Position numbers and translations under genes: made by a program. A stretch of DNA of 64,000 bases from Bog-473 sp963838835 (GTDB taxonomy: Bacteria > Actinomycetota > Acidimicrobiia > Acidimicrobiales > RAAP-2): NCBI GenBank assembly GCA_963838835.1, contig CAWITA010000021.1, forward strand, positions 62,001 to 126,000. Direction: 5' to 3'. The notes beneath the pieces were generated by a model. That model saw only the letters and a program-made list of their open reading frames with translations. It was not told where the DNA came from and did not search any database. Within the stretch, counting starts at the first letter, position 1; the number at the start of each line of letters is the position of its first letter. Shown here piece after piece: positions 1-7,958 of this stretch.

Positions 1-93
1 ACCCTGCGCAGGCTCCCGAGGGCCCCAGGAGCAGGTCACCGGCGATTTGGGCGGCCCGAGGCCTGATCAGCGGAGCCGCATAAGAATGCGGTC

Positions 94-912
94 GTGCAGA
101 TAGGCCACATCACCATTGACGGCGTCTCCGACGGCAGCATTCTGGCTCCGCCCACGTTGATGTTCAATCGACCAAACGAAGAGGACTGGATTCCCCATCA
201 GCAGTTTCTCGATGCCAACGGGATGCTCACTTTTGAAATGGGTGGGTTCCTCATCCGGGACGGCACGAAGACCCTGCTGGTCGACGTTGGCATCGGTCCC
301 CATGCCGACCCAGAGCGAACTGGATCGTTCATGCGCAACCTCGGGGCCCTCGGAGTGAAACCAGAGGACGTCACCGACGTGGCTCTCACCCACCTGCATT
401 TCGATCATGTGGGGTGGGCATCTGACGGTGAGCGGCCGCTCTTCCCCAATGCCACATACCGTTGCCACCAAGCTGACTGGGACTTCTTCCTCGGTACCGA
501 CCCCTACGATGAGTCGCTCGCTGTCCAGGTCATGGGTGGCCAGCGTTCACGCGAGCTGATGCCGGTGGTGCGGGACCGAATTGAGGCCTGGCACGGCGAT
601 GGAGCCATCCTGCCCGGGATCAATGTGCAGAGCGCTCCCGGCCATACCCCCGGCAGCACCATCATCGTGATTTCGTCGGGCGCAGAGCGAGCGATCCTCT
701 TGGGTGATGTCGTCCATTGCCCGGCGGAGCTCCTGGAGGACGACTGGGAGATGATCGGAGATGTCGACCGCTCGCTGGCCCAGGCCACCCGGACTGCTTT
801 GGCACGCGAGTTGGAGGGCACCAATGTCCCGATGGCCGCCACCCACTTTCCGGGTCTCCAGTTTGGAAGGTTGCTCCCCGGCACGGGTATGCGCGGGTGG
901 GTCTTCGACTAA
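94..912 (+). CDS. MBL-fold metallo-hydrolase
   Basis: 272-residue metallo-beta-lactamase-fold hydrolase with a GTG start. The metal-binding motif HLHFDH lies at residues 100-105. Further ligands are likely His184 (in APGHTPGS), Asp205 (in LLGDVVH) and His251 (in ATHFPG), so the binuclear metal site looks complete. No signal peptide is seen, so it should be cytosolic. The N-terminal layout resembles MBL enzymes that hydrolyse lactones or thioesters (AttM/quinone-type), but the substrate cannot be read from sequence. It is convergent with the CoA-transferase gene, 106 bp away. The family call is firm, the specific role unknown. Confidence 0.85.
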   Translation: MQIGHITIDGVSDGSILAPPTLMFNRPNEEDWIPHQQFLDANGMLTFEMGGFLIRDGTKTLLVDVGIGPHADPERTGSFMRNLGALGVKPEDVTDVALTHLHFDHVGWASDGERPLFPNATYRCHQADWDFFLGTDPYDESLAVQVMGGQRSRELMPVVRDRIEAWHGDGAILPGINVQSAPGHTPGSTIIVISSGAERAILLGDVVHCPAELLEDDWEMIGDVDRSLAQATRTALARELEGTNVPMAATHFPGLQFGRLLPGTGMRGWVFD

Positions 913-1018
913 GGAGTCCGGACCGGAACCGGACCCCTGTGTCCAGGCGCGTGGCGTCTGGCCGGTCGACAGGCTTCACTGTCGCCACCGGGGTATCGAC
1001 GGGTGATGGGGACGTGCC

Positions 1019-2206
1019 TCACTCCACCACGCCGGCCGCGCGCAGGTCCGCCGCGCGGTTGGCCAAGCCGAGTCCCTCGAGGATCTCATCGGTGTGCTGG
1101 CCGAGGGCGGGCGAGCCGCCGGTCAAAGACGCCGGCGTGGACGCGAACTGGGCTGGATGCCGGGGCAGGCGGACTCGGCCGACGACATGGTGGTCCTGGT
1201 ATTCGAAGAGCCCCACGGCGAGCGCATGCGGATCGCGGGTCAGCTCCTCGGGGGACAGGATCATGGCGTAGGGCACGCCCTCAGTGTCGAAGCGCTCGCT
1301 CGCCGCGACACTGGTCAGACCCGATGCGTTGGCATAGCACGACTCCATCATCTGAGCGGTGACATCCCTGTGTTTGAAGCGCTCCACGATCGTGGCGACC
1401 CGCGGGTCGTCGTAACCTTCGACTCCAAGGGCCCGGCACATTCCGGCGAAGTCGTGATCCGATGTGGGTGTGACGATGCCCCATGCGTCGGCGAAGCGAA
1501 ATGGCTGAGAACCCGCAACGAAGCTCGAGGGCAGCGAGTGGTCCGACTCCAAGAGCACCTCGTTGGCCGCCGAATCGGCCCACAGGAATGAGACGACGGC
1601 ATCCATCATCGACACTTCGACGTGTTGGCCCCCTCGTCCTTGCGCTCGTGCGAACAAGGCCGCCGTGATGGCCTGCGATGCGAACAGGGCCGTCACCTTG
1701 TCGGCCGCGGCCTGGCGCAGGAAGACGGGGATACCGTCGGCTGCGTCGGCCTGGTTGCTCGCGAGGCCCCCGTACGCCTGGATCACGGTGTCGTACGCGG
1801 CGCGGTCACGGTTCGGGCCCTCGGAGCCGAAACCGGACAACGACGCGTAGACGACCCCGGGATTGATGGCGACGATGTCGTCATATCCGAGGCCCAACCT
1901 GTCGATGACGCCGGGACGGAAATTCTGCACCACCACGTCACTCTCCGCTGCCAGTCTCTTGACGATCTCCGCACCCTCCGGCCTTTGCAAGTCGACGGCG
2001 ATGCTGCGCTTGCCCCGGTTGCACACCAGGTACAGCGAACTCATACCGTTGACGGACACACCGATCCACCGGGCGATGTCCCCGGCGCCTGGCCGCTCGA
2101 CCTTGATGACCTCGGCCCCCTGGTCAGCCAGCAGTGCCGCCGCGTACGGCCCCGTCAACGCGATGGACAGGTCCAGGACGCGTACGCCTTCCATCGGTCC
2201 GCTCAT
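1019..2206 (-). CDS. CaiB/BaiF family III CoA-transferase
   Basis: 395-residue family III CoA-transferase, which moves CoA between carboxylic acids. The N-terminus reads MEGVRVLDLSIALTGPYAA, typical of the family. The conserved catalytic aspartate is probably Asp139 (in AYDTVIQAYGG). The motif NRGKRSIAVDL near residues 63-73 is also characteristic. The length is normal (about 380-410). A GGGAG-like Shine-Dalgarno precedes the ATG. With the acyl-CoA dehydrogenase and acyl-CoA synthetase just downstream on the other strand, it probably activates a carboxylic acid for beta-oxidation-like catabolism. Substrate unknown. Confidence 0.9.
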   Translation of the reverse strand: MSGPMEGVRVLDLSIALTGPYAAALLADQGAEVIKVERPGAGDIARWIGVSVNGMSSLYLVCNRGKRSIAVDLQRPEGAEIVKRLAAESDVVVQNFRPGVIDRLGLGYDDIVAINPGVVYASLSGFGSEGPNRDRAAYDTVIQAYGGLASNQADAADGIPVFLRQAAADKVTALFASQAITAALFARAQGRGGQHVEVSMMDAVVSFLWADSAANEVLLESDHSLPSSFVAGSQPFRFADAWGIVTPTSDHDFAGMCRALGVEGYDDPRVATIVERFKHRDVTAQMMESCYANASGLTSVAASERFDTEGVPYAMILSPEELTRDPHALAVGLFEYQDHHVVGRVRLPRHPAQFASTPASLTGGSPALGQHTDEILEGLGLANRAADLRAAGVVE

Positions 2207-2641
2207 ACCGGGTGCTCCCTCCGTCCGCGCTCAGACGGTATCGGGTTGCGCCAGGAGCCGCCGGGCGAGAACCACGCCGCACGCTGGCTGGTGGTCACGG
2301 CTCGTGTCTCTCGCCGGGACACCTTCCTCGTCTCGGCTCTGAGGAGAACGGGGAGCTCAACGCGGACTGGGTCGTTCTGCCGGCTCGTTGGCGCGTATCA
2401 GGTGATCCACGATCGGTCGCAGGTCGTCGATGTCTCCCGGCGGGAGGCGATCGAGGGTCGAGACGGACGACTTCGAGGCCTGGAAGGTGCAGCACTACCT
2501 TCACGTCCAGAATCGGGTCGCCTTCGGCCTCACCGACGGGCCGGCGTATCGGGAGATGGAGAACCCCAACGCTACGCGGCGCGCCACGGCCGCCGCCCGA
2601 CGCGAAGCCGATGGTAGGTTCCCCGAAGTGAAGGGAGTCGC
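2207..2641. other. Intergenic region with one unrecognised small ORF
   Basis: About 435 bp separate the divergent CoA-transferase and acyl-CoA dehydrogenase genes. On the + strand a 75-codon ORF (2430-2657, ATG start) has protein-like composition (for example AWKVQHYLHVQNRVAFGL) and overlaps the start of the dehydrogenase by 16 bp. I do not recognise it. It could be the 3' remnant of a larger gene or noncoding. On the - strand a stretch around 2380-2470 also reads like a protein C-terminus (DDLRPIVDHLIRANEP) but has no start. No clear promoter was identified. Confidence 0.3.
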
Positions 2642-3799
2642 GTGCGCCTGGAGCTGAGTCGGGAGCAGCGAGAGCTGCAGTCCACCCTCCGGACCTACTT
2701 CGCGCGGTTGGTGGCCGACATGGCACCCGCAGACGGGGGCCGACCCGACTACCTGGCCACCATCCGGCGGATGGGAGAGGACGGGTGGCTGGGGCTCGGT
2801 TGGCCCGCTCAGTACGGCGGTCAGGGGCGGGGCCCCGTGGACCAGATGATCTTCGTCGAGGAGTCGCACTGGGCTGGAGTGGCCCTGCCGCTGCTCACCC
2901 TCGGCACCGTGGGTCCCGCCATCATGCAGCTGGGCACGCCGGAGCAGAAAGCGCGCATCCTTCCCGGCATCCTGCGGGGTGAGCTCCATTTCTCCATCGG
3001 GTACACGGAGCCCTCGGCCGGCACCGATCTGGCCTCGCTGCGCACGCGCGCCGAACGCGACGGCGACGAGTGGGTCATCACGGGGGAAAAGCTCTTTACG
3101 AGCGCCATTCAGTACGCCGACTACGTCTGGCTCGCCGCTCGTACCGACCCCGAGGCACCCAAGCACCGGGGCCTCTCGGTCTTCCTCGTGCCCACCGATA
3201 CCGCGGGGTTCAGCTGGACTCCGCTGCGCACGATTGCCGGTGAGTTCACCAGCGCCACCTATTACGACGGCGTGCGTATCCCGCGTGCCAACCTGATCGG
3301 CGACGAGAACGGCGGGTGGGCCATCATCACCAACCAGCTCAACCTGGAGCGCGTGGCGATCTCCCCGGCCTCGGGCATCCTGCGCTCCATCGAGGAGGTG
3401 AGGGCCTGGTCGGCTTCCCAACCGTTGTCCGATGGCCGCCGGGTCATCGATCAAGAGTGGGTGCAGATTGCCTTGGCCCGCCTCTGGGCCCGGGCTGATG
3501 CGCTCAAGCTCTTCAACTGGAAGGTGGCGTGGGCCGCCGACAAAGGGTTGCAGCCGGCCGATGCCTCGGCCACCAAGGTCTTCGGGAGCGAATTCGCCCT
3601 CGAGGCGTACCGCACCTTGAGCGAGATCGTGGGTCAGGGCGCGTATCTCGCCGAAGGGTCGCCGGGTGCGGTGCTGCGAGGCAGGCTGGAGCGCGAGGCC
3701 CGGGCTCACACCATCTTCACCTTCGGAGGTGGTACCAACGAGATCCAGCGCGATCTGATCGCCTGGTTGGGCCTGGGCCTTCCGCGGTCGGCCCGTTAA
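2642..3799 (+). CDS. Acyl-CoA dehydrogenase
   Basis: 385-residue FAD-dependent acyl-CoA dehydrogenase, which introduces an alpha,beta double bond into an acyl-CoA. Start GTG at 2642 with an AAGGGAG Shine-Dalgarno 5 nt upstream. The N-terminal helical domain covers about 1-115. The middle domain contains the YTEPSAGTDLASL signature (about 120-132) and the ITGEKLFTS strand. The C-terminal FAD-binding signature FGGGTNEIQRDLIA is near 365-378. Full length for the family. It lies 71 bp upstream of an acyl-CoA synthetase on the same strand, suggesting a shared catabolic pathway, possibly for steroid side chains or branched acids (inference). Confidence 0.92.
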   Translation: MRLELSREQRELQSTLRTYFARLVADMAPADGGRPDYLATIRRMGEDGWLGLGWPAQYGGQGRGPVDQMIFVEESHWAGVALPLLTLGTVGPAIMQLGTPEQKARILPGILRGELHFSIGYTEPSAGTDLASLRTRAERDGDEWVITGEKLFTSAIQYADYVWLAARTDPEAPKHRGLSVFLVPTDTAGFSWTPLRTIAGEFTSATYYDGVRIPRANLIGDENGGWAIITNQLNLERVAISPASGILRSIEEVRAWSASQPLSDGRRVIDQEWVQIALARLWARADALKLFNWKVAWAADKGLQPADASATKVFGSEFALEAYRTLSEIVGQGAYLAEGSPGAVLRGRLEREARAHTIFTFGGGTNEIQRDLIAWLGLGLPRSAR

Positions 3800-3856
3800 G
3801 CGCCCGGCCGGGCACGAACCGGCCGACCGTTCGGGGGCCGTCGCGCCCGCCGCCAC

Positions 3857-3862
3857 TACAGT
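3857..3862 (+). promoter_or_regulatory. Candidate leaderless -10 for acyl-CoA synthetase
   Basis: TACAGT ends 8 nt before the ATG at 3871 and no Shine-Dalgarno is present. This is the spacing expected when transcription starts at or near the start codon. One of at least fourteen such sites in the window. Confidence 0.45.
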
Positions 3863-3870
3863 CGGCCGGC

Positions 3871-5499
3871 ATGGAGCTCCACTTCGCGAGCGTCTGGGAA
3901 GCGGTGGCCGACCTCGTGCCGGAGCACGCGGCCATCGTGCAGGGCGCTCGCCGGATGACCTATCGGGAATTCGATGACGCCGCAGCCCGCTTTGCGTCGG
4001 CTCTCGAGCGGGTCGGCGTCGGGTCCGACGGCAAGGTGGCGTTGTTCCTCTACAACTGTCCCGAGTACCTGGTGGCGCAGCACGGCGCGTTCAAGTGCAG
4101 TGCCGTCGCGGTCAACGTCAACTACCGCTATCTCGACGAGGAGCTGGCGTACCTCCTCGACAACAGTGAGGCCGAAGTACTCGTCTACCACTCCTCTCTC
4201 GGTGATCGCGTCGCCAAGGTCCGAGACCAATTGCCCGGGCTGCGGCTGCTCGTAGAAGTCGACGACGGGGGAGGATCAGTCGTCGAAGGAGCGCTCGGGT
4301 TCGAGGCCGTGATCGCCGCCCATCCCCCCCAGCCGCGCCGCGAGAGAAGCGGTGAAGACGTCTACATGCTCTTCACGGGCGGAACGACAGGGCTGCCCAA
4401 GGGCGTCATGTACCGCCAACGAGACTTCGTCGGCGGCAACATCTACGCCCAGTTCGTCGCCATGGGCCTGGCTCCGCCGGCGACGATCGAGGACATCGCG
4501 CCGATGCTCGGGCAGATCAGCTCGTTCGGGCCGATCGTCTCGGTTCCGTGTTGCCCCTTGATGCACGGCACCGGGATGTGGGTGAGCGGAATGCGAGCCC
4601 TGGTCTCGGGCGGCACCGTCGTGCTGCTCGAGGGTCGGACCTTTGACGCACACGAGATGTGGGAGGCCGTGGAGCGGGAGCTGATCACAGAGATCGTCAT
4701 CGTCGGGGATGCCTTTGCCCGTCCGATGCTGCGTGCTCTGCAGGAAGGCGCGGCCACGGGTCGCCCCTACGAGACAGCGAGCGTGCGCATGATCGTGTCA
4801 TCGGGTGCCATCTGGAGCGCCGAGATCAAGGACGCTTTGAGCACCCACCTCTCCGCGGACCTCTACGATGCCCTCGGCTCGACGGAGGGCGGCGGTTACG
4901 GGGCCACCATGGCGCGCCGGGGAAGGAGCGCGCAGACGGCCCACTTCGCCCTCGTCCCGGGGACCAGGGTCGTCACCGAGGACGGCCATGAGGTGACGCC
5001 CGGCTCTGGTGAGCGAGGGCTCTTGGCCAGCGAGACGACCGCCTTCGGGTACTTCAAGGACCCCGAGAAGACGGCGCGTACCTTCGTGCAGCTCGACGGG
5101 CGCAACTATGCCATGACCGGAGACTGGGCCACGGTGGAGTCCGACGGCACGATCACTCTGCTCGGCCGGGGCTCGAACTGCATCAACTCTGGCGGCGAGA
5201 AGATCTTCCCCGAAGAGGTCGAGGAGGCCATGAAACGCCACCCTGACGTCGACGACTGCCTGGTTGTCGGCCTGCCCGACCAGCGATTCGGCCAGCAGGT
5301 CGTCGCGGTGGTCGGGTCGTCGCGGCCCGAGCCACCGAACGGTGACGATCTACGCGTCTGGCTGCGATCGTCTCTGTCCGGCTACAAGATCCCGAAGTCG
5401 GTCCTCGTGCTCGACAGCGTCCGTCGCGCTCCGAACGGCAAGGCCGACTACCCGTGGGCGAGGACGACTGCCGCGGCAAGCCTCGAACGCCAGCCGTAG
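3871..5499 (+). CDS. Acyl-CoA synthetase (AMP-binding, FadD-like)
   Basis: 542-residue ANL-superfamily ligase, which forms an acyl-adenylate and then an acyl-CoA. The phosphate-binding loop MLFTGGTTGLPKG is at about 166-178. The A5 motif is YDALGSTEGG (about 332-341). The A7 Asp is in MTGDWATVESDG (about 415-426). The hinge region is GRGSNCINSGGEKIFPEEVE, and the C-terminal lysine is in APNGKADYP. The reading frame is open upstream, but the protein homology begins at this ATG, supported by a TACAGT -10 element. It probably works with the adjacent acyl-CoA dehydrogenase. Chain-length or ring specificity is not readable. Confidence 0.92.
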   Translation: MELHFASVWEAVADLVPEHAAIVQGARRMTYREFDDAAARFASALERVGVGSDGKVALFLYNCPEYLVAQHGAFKCSAVAVNVNYRYLDEELAYLLDNSEAEVLVYHSSLGDRVAKVRDQLPGLRLLVEVDDGGGSVVEGALGFEAVIAAHPPQPRRERSGEDVYMLFTGGTTGLPKGVMYRQRDFVGGNIYAQFVAMGLAPPATIEDIAPMLGQISSFGPIVSVPCCPLMHGTGMWVSGMRALVSGGTVVLLEGRTFDAHEMWEAVERELITEIVIVGDAFARPMLRALQEGAATGRPYETASVRMIVSSGAIWSAEIKDALSTHLSADLYDALGSTEGGGYGATMARRGRSAQTAHFALVPGTRVVTEDGHEVTPGSGERGLLASETTAFGYFKDPEKTARTFVQLDGRNYAMTGDWATVESDGTITLLGRGSNCINSGGEKIFPEEVEEAMKRHPDVDDCLVVGLPDQRFGQQVVAVVGSSRPEPPNGDDLRVWLRSSLSGYKIPKSVLVLDSVRRAPNGKADYPWARTTAAASLERQP

Positions 5500-5583
5500 G
5501 ACACCGCGACGTGCTCGGGAGCCCGATCGAGCCTTGCTCCAGTCCCCTGGGAGTCCGTGGTCGGTACGCACCGGGGGGCGCCG

Positions 5584-6969
5584 TTACGAATTGACCGCGG
5601 CCTCCACGACCTCGAGCGTGTCCCGTCCGTTGAGCACCCGCCCGTTGCCGTCGCCCCGCTCCCCGGGCGATCCCGCGGGCGCCGGAACCTCGTGTCCGAC
5701 GGCGTCGACGACGACCACCCGGTCCCTGCCCTCGCGCTTGGCCTCGAACATGGCGGCGTCGGCGCGGCTCATGAGGCTGCGGAGATCGTCGTTGGGGTGG
5801 CCCTCGACGACCCCGAAGCTCACGGTGAACTTCGGGAGTCCGGCCACGGTCATGGCGGCGTCGAGTCGGTGGCGTACCGCCTCGAAGATCTCGCGGGCCT
5901 TCTCGGTGCTGCAGCCGGGGATGGCGATGGCGAATTCCTCCCCGCCGTGGCGGCACACCAGGTCCTGGGTCCGCAGCGACTCGCGGAGGAGCTGGGCGAA
6001 CACCCGCAGGGCGCGGTCGCCCGTCTCGTGGCCATAGCTGTCGTTGAGCAACTTGAAGTGGTCGAGGTCGGCCATGGCGATCACGATCTCCGGCTCCTCG
6101 CGCCGGAGGCCGGCCACGCGATGCTCGAACGAGCGTCGGTTGAGGAGGCCGGTGAGGCTGTCCGTCGTCGCCTGGAGCTGCGTCTCCGCCATGACCCGCA
6201 GCAGGCCGATCCGAGCTCCCGAAAGCTTGGCCAACGTTGCAAGGTCCAGCTCCGTGTTCTCGGAGAACCGGTCGTTCTGTTTGCCGGTCACGTGGATGAC
6301 GCCGACGGAGCGGCCCATGATCGAGACCGGCACGCACATCGCTGACATGGCGCCCTCGGGTCGTCCCCGGAGCTTGGGACACGCGTCGAGCTCCTCGCTG
6401 TCTTGGAATCGTTGCACCTGGGCCCGGCGCGCCGCCGGGCAGTGATCGGGCGAGTCGACGCCACAGGCGGGAGGTGATCCCGTCGGCGATGCGGAGGCCA
6501 TCCGCAGGAGGTGCGCGTGGCTGTTGTCGGCCAGCAGGAGCTCAATGGGTGCGTCGGGGACGATGGCGGAGAACGACCGCTCGATCACCTGGACCACCTC
6601 GGGTTCCCCTTCCGCCATGTCCAGGGCATTGGCCAGGCGGCTCTCGAATTTCTGCCCCCTGGCCTGTGCCTCGAATTGCCCCGCCAGCGTGGCGATGACG
6701 CCGTCGCTCTTCTCCTGTTCCTTCACGCTGCGCATCGACAGGACGATGGCCATGGGGGCGACGAGCACCGCCATCCACACGCCCATGACCAAGTAGCGGG
6801 CGCCGCCCGTGGCGAACAGTGAGGTCAGATAGACGGCCAGGATCCCTATCAGCGGGCCGACGATGATCCCGACCACGCCACTCAGGTAGGCGGTCCGCCT
6901 GTTCCTGGATCGTGCCTCGCTCCAGTCGTCCTCGGTGACCGTGGCGCCCGCAGGTGACAATTCTTCCAT
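5584..6969 (-). CDS. Membrane-bound GAF-GGDEF diguanylate cyclase
   Basis: 461-residue signalling enzyme that makes cyclic di-GMP. Two membrane segments lie near residues 28-52 and 56-79, so the sensor and catalytic parts are cytoplasmic. A GAF-like domain covers about 110-260. The GGDEF domain covers about 268-435 and has an intact GGEEF active site (342-346) preceded by an RxxD inhibitory site (RTQD, 333-336), so product inhibition is expected. A GAGGGGG Shine-Dalgarno precedes the ATG. The GAF region contains several cysteines and histidines (ACGVDSPDHCP, about 168-178), which could bind a ligand or metal (inference). No EAL domain is present, so the protein is a cyclase only. Confidence 0.93.
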   Translation of the reverse strand: MEELSPAGATVTEDDWSEARSRNRRTAYLSGVVGIIVGPLIGILAVYLTSLFATGGARYLVMGVWMAVLVAPMAIVLSMRSVKEQEKSDGVIATLAGQFEAQARGQKFESRLANALDMAEGEPEVVQVIERSFSAIVPDAPIELLLADNSHAHLLRMASASPTGSPPACGVDSPDHCPAARRAQVQRFQDSEELDACPKLRGRPEGAMSAMCVPVSIMGRSVGVIHVTGKQNDRFSENTELDLATLAKLSGARIGLLRVMAETQLQATTDSLTGLLNRRSFEHRVAGLRREEPEIVIAMADLDHFKLLNDSYGHETGDRALRVFAQLLRESLRTQDLVCRHGGEEFAIAIPGCSTEKAREIFEAVRHRLDAAMTVAGLPKFTVSFGVVEGHPNDDLRSLMSRADAAMFEAKREGRDRVVVVDAVGHEVPAPAGSPGERGDGNGRVLNGRDTLEVVEAAVNS

Positions 6970-7023
6970 GGGTCCCCCTCGAAGATTCCCGCCTACATGC
7001 TAGGTGCGTTCGGTTGCTGGCTC

Positions 7024-7060
7024 GTTGCGAACCAGTCGACAAGAGGTTTTGTTTCGCAAC
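7024..7060. repeat. 8-bp inverted repeat upstream of the cyclase gene
   Basis: GTTGCGAA at 7024-7031 is repeated in inverse orientation as TTCGCAAC at 7053-7060, with a 21-bp loop. It lies between the 3' end of the secreted-protein gene and the start of the GGDEF gene, both on the - strand. It could be an operator or a weak transcript-end hairpin; there is no T-tract. Confidence 0.3.
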
Positions 7061-7102
7061 TGACCGTCAACACATCGGACCGCCCCACCACACCCCGAAC
7101 CC

Positions 7103-7234
7103 ATGGTGGCCCTCGCCGTCATCGCCGTGGCCCTCGCCGTCGGGCTCGCGTCACTTTTCACGAAGAACTCTCTGCTCCGACCGGAGGTCCGGACCCGACG
7201 TCGGGAGTCCGCGCCCGGTGCCTGCGCAAGATGA
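7103..7234 (+). CDS. Possible 43-residue membrane peptide
   Basis: ATG-started 43-codon ORF beginning MVALAVIAVALAVGLASLF, a clean single transmembrane helix, followed by a basic tail. It overlaps the 3' end of the secreted-protein gene on the opposite strand by 77 bp. No Shine-Dalgarno or promoter is evident. The hydrophobic run could be an accident of GCC/GTC/CTC-rich sequence. Low confidence. Confidence 0.2.
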   Translation: MVALAVIAVALAVGLASLFTKNSLLRPEVRTRRRESAPGACAR

Positions 7235-7958
7235 GCGGCGTGGCCACCGCCACGGCGAGCACGGCGACCGCCAGGGCGGCCCAGCCGACCGCGGCCAACG
7301 ACACGCCCTTCTTCGCCGCGCCCGCGGTGCTGGCGAGGGTCCCGTCCGGTGCGCCCACGATGGCCGCCTGTTGGCCCCGGGCCACCCGAAGGGCGTCGGC
7401 GGGGGAGATGGGCTGCGCGTGCGCCGACGCCTGCGAGAGGAACGACAGCAGGTCCACGTAGGTGCCGCCACGCATGGTGACGACCTGTCCCACCCCCGCC
7501 CGGGTGGCCGCGGCGAAGTAGACGGTCCGGCGTGCGCCGGGGATGGGTCCCAGCGGGCCCGTGCTCACGACCTCGCCGGACTGGAGCGCGCGCTGCGCCA
7601 CGCGCAGGAAGACCTGCGCCCCGACGACCGACGGGAAGTGGACGAGGAGGTCCTGCACCTGGTTCGCGCCCCCGTCGTCCTCCCAGACCCGCTCGTAGGC
7701 GGAGACGGTCGGCGCCAGCGTGGCGAGCGCACCCGCAAGCGCGGCCGGGTCGGGCGAGCTGGCGGCGAACTCGGAGGGGTGCAGCGGGCCCTCGGAGGTC
7801 ACCGTGTACCCGGCGCCCGGGTTGGGGATGACCAGGGTGCGGAGCGAAGGGGCGGCCGGTGTGGCGGCCGCGGGGGTGACGGCTATGCCGGCGGGTAGGA
7901 GCAGACCGCACAGGAGGAGGACGCCAGCCCGGACGCGCGCCGCCCGGGCCTGTTTCAC
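7158..7958 (-). CDS. Secreted or membrane-anchored protein of unknown function
   Basis: 266 residues. GTG start at 7958 overlaps the metH stop by 4 bp (GTGA), so translation is probably coupled to metH. The N-terminus has a signal peptide: basic start KQARAARVRAG, then the hydrophobic stretch VLLLCGLLLPAGIAV and an Ala-rich cleavage region. A second hydrophobic helix near the C-terminus (about 225-247) is followed by basic residues LRRHRAR, so the protein is likely a type I membrane protein with its bulk outside. The extracellular part (about 35-215) resembles no family I can name. Coupling to metH does not by itself indicate a functional link. Confidence 0.75.
   Translation of the reverse strand: MKQARAARVRAGVLLLCGLLLPAGIAVTPAAATPAAPSLRTLVIPNPGAGYTVTSEGPLHPSEFAASSPDPAALAGALATLAPTVSAYERVWEDDGGANQVQDLLVHFPSVVGAQVFLRVAQRALQSGEVVSTGPLGPIPGARRTVYFAAATRAGVGQVVTMRGGTYVDLLSFLSQASAHAQPISPADALRVARGQQAAIVGAPDGTLASTAGAAKKGVSLAAVGWAALAVAVLAVAVATPLILRRHRARTPDVGSGPPVGAESSS

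Noticed and set aside
2501..3856. A 451-codon frame on the - strand
   Set aside because: Antisense to the acyl-CoA dehydrogenase and Pro/Arg/Gly-rich; no protein features.
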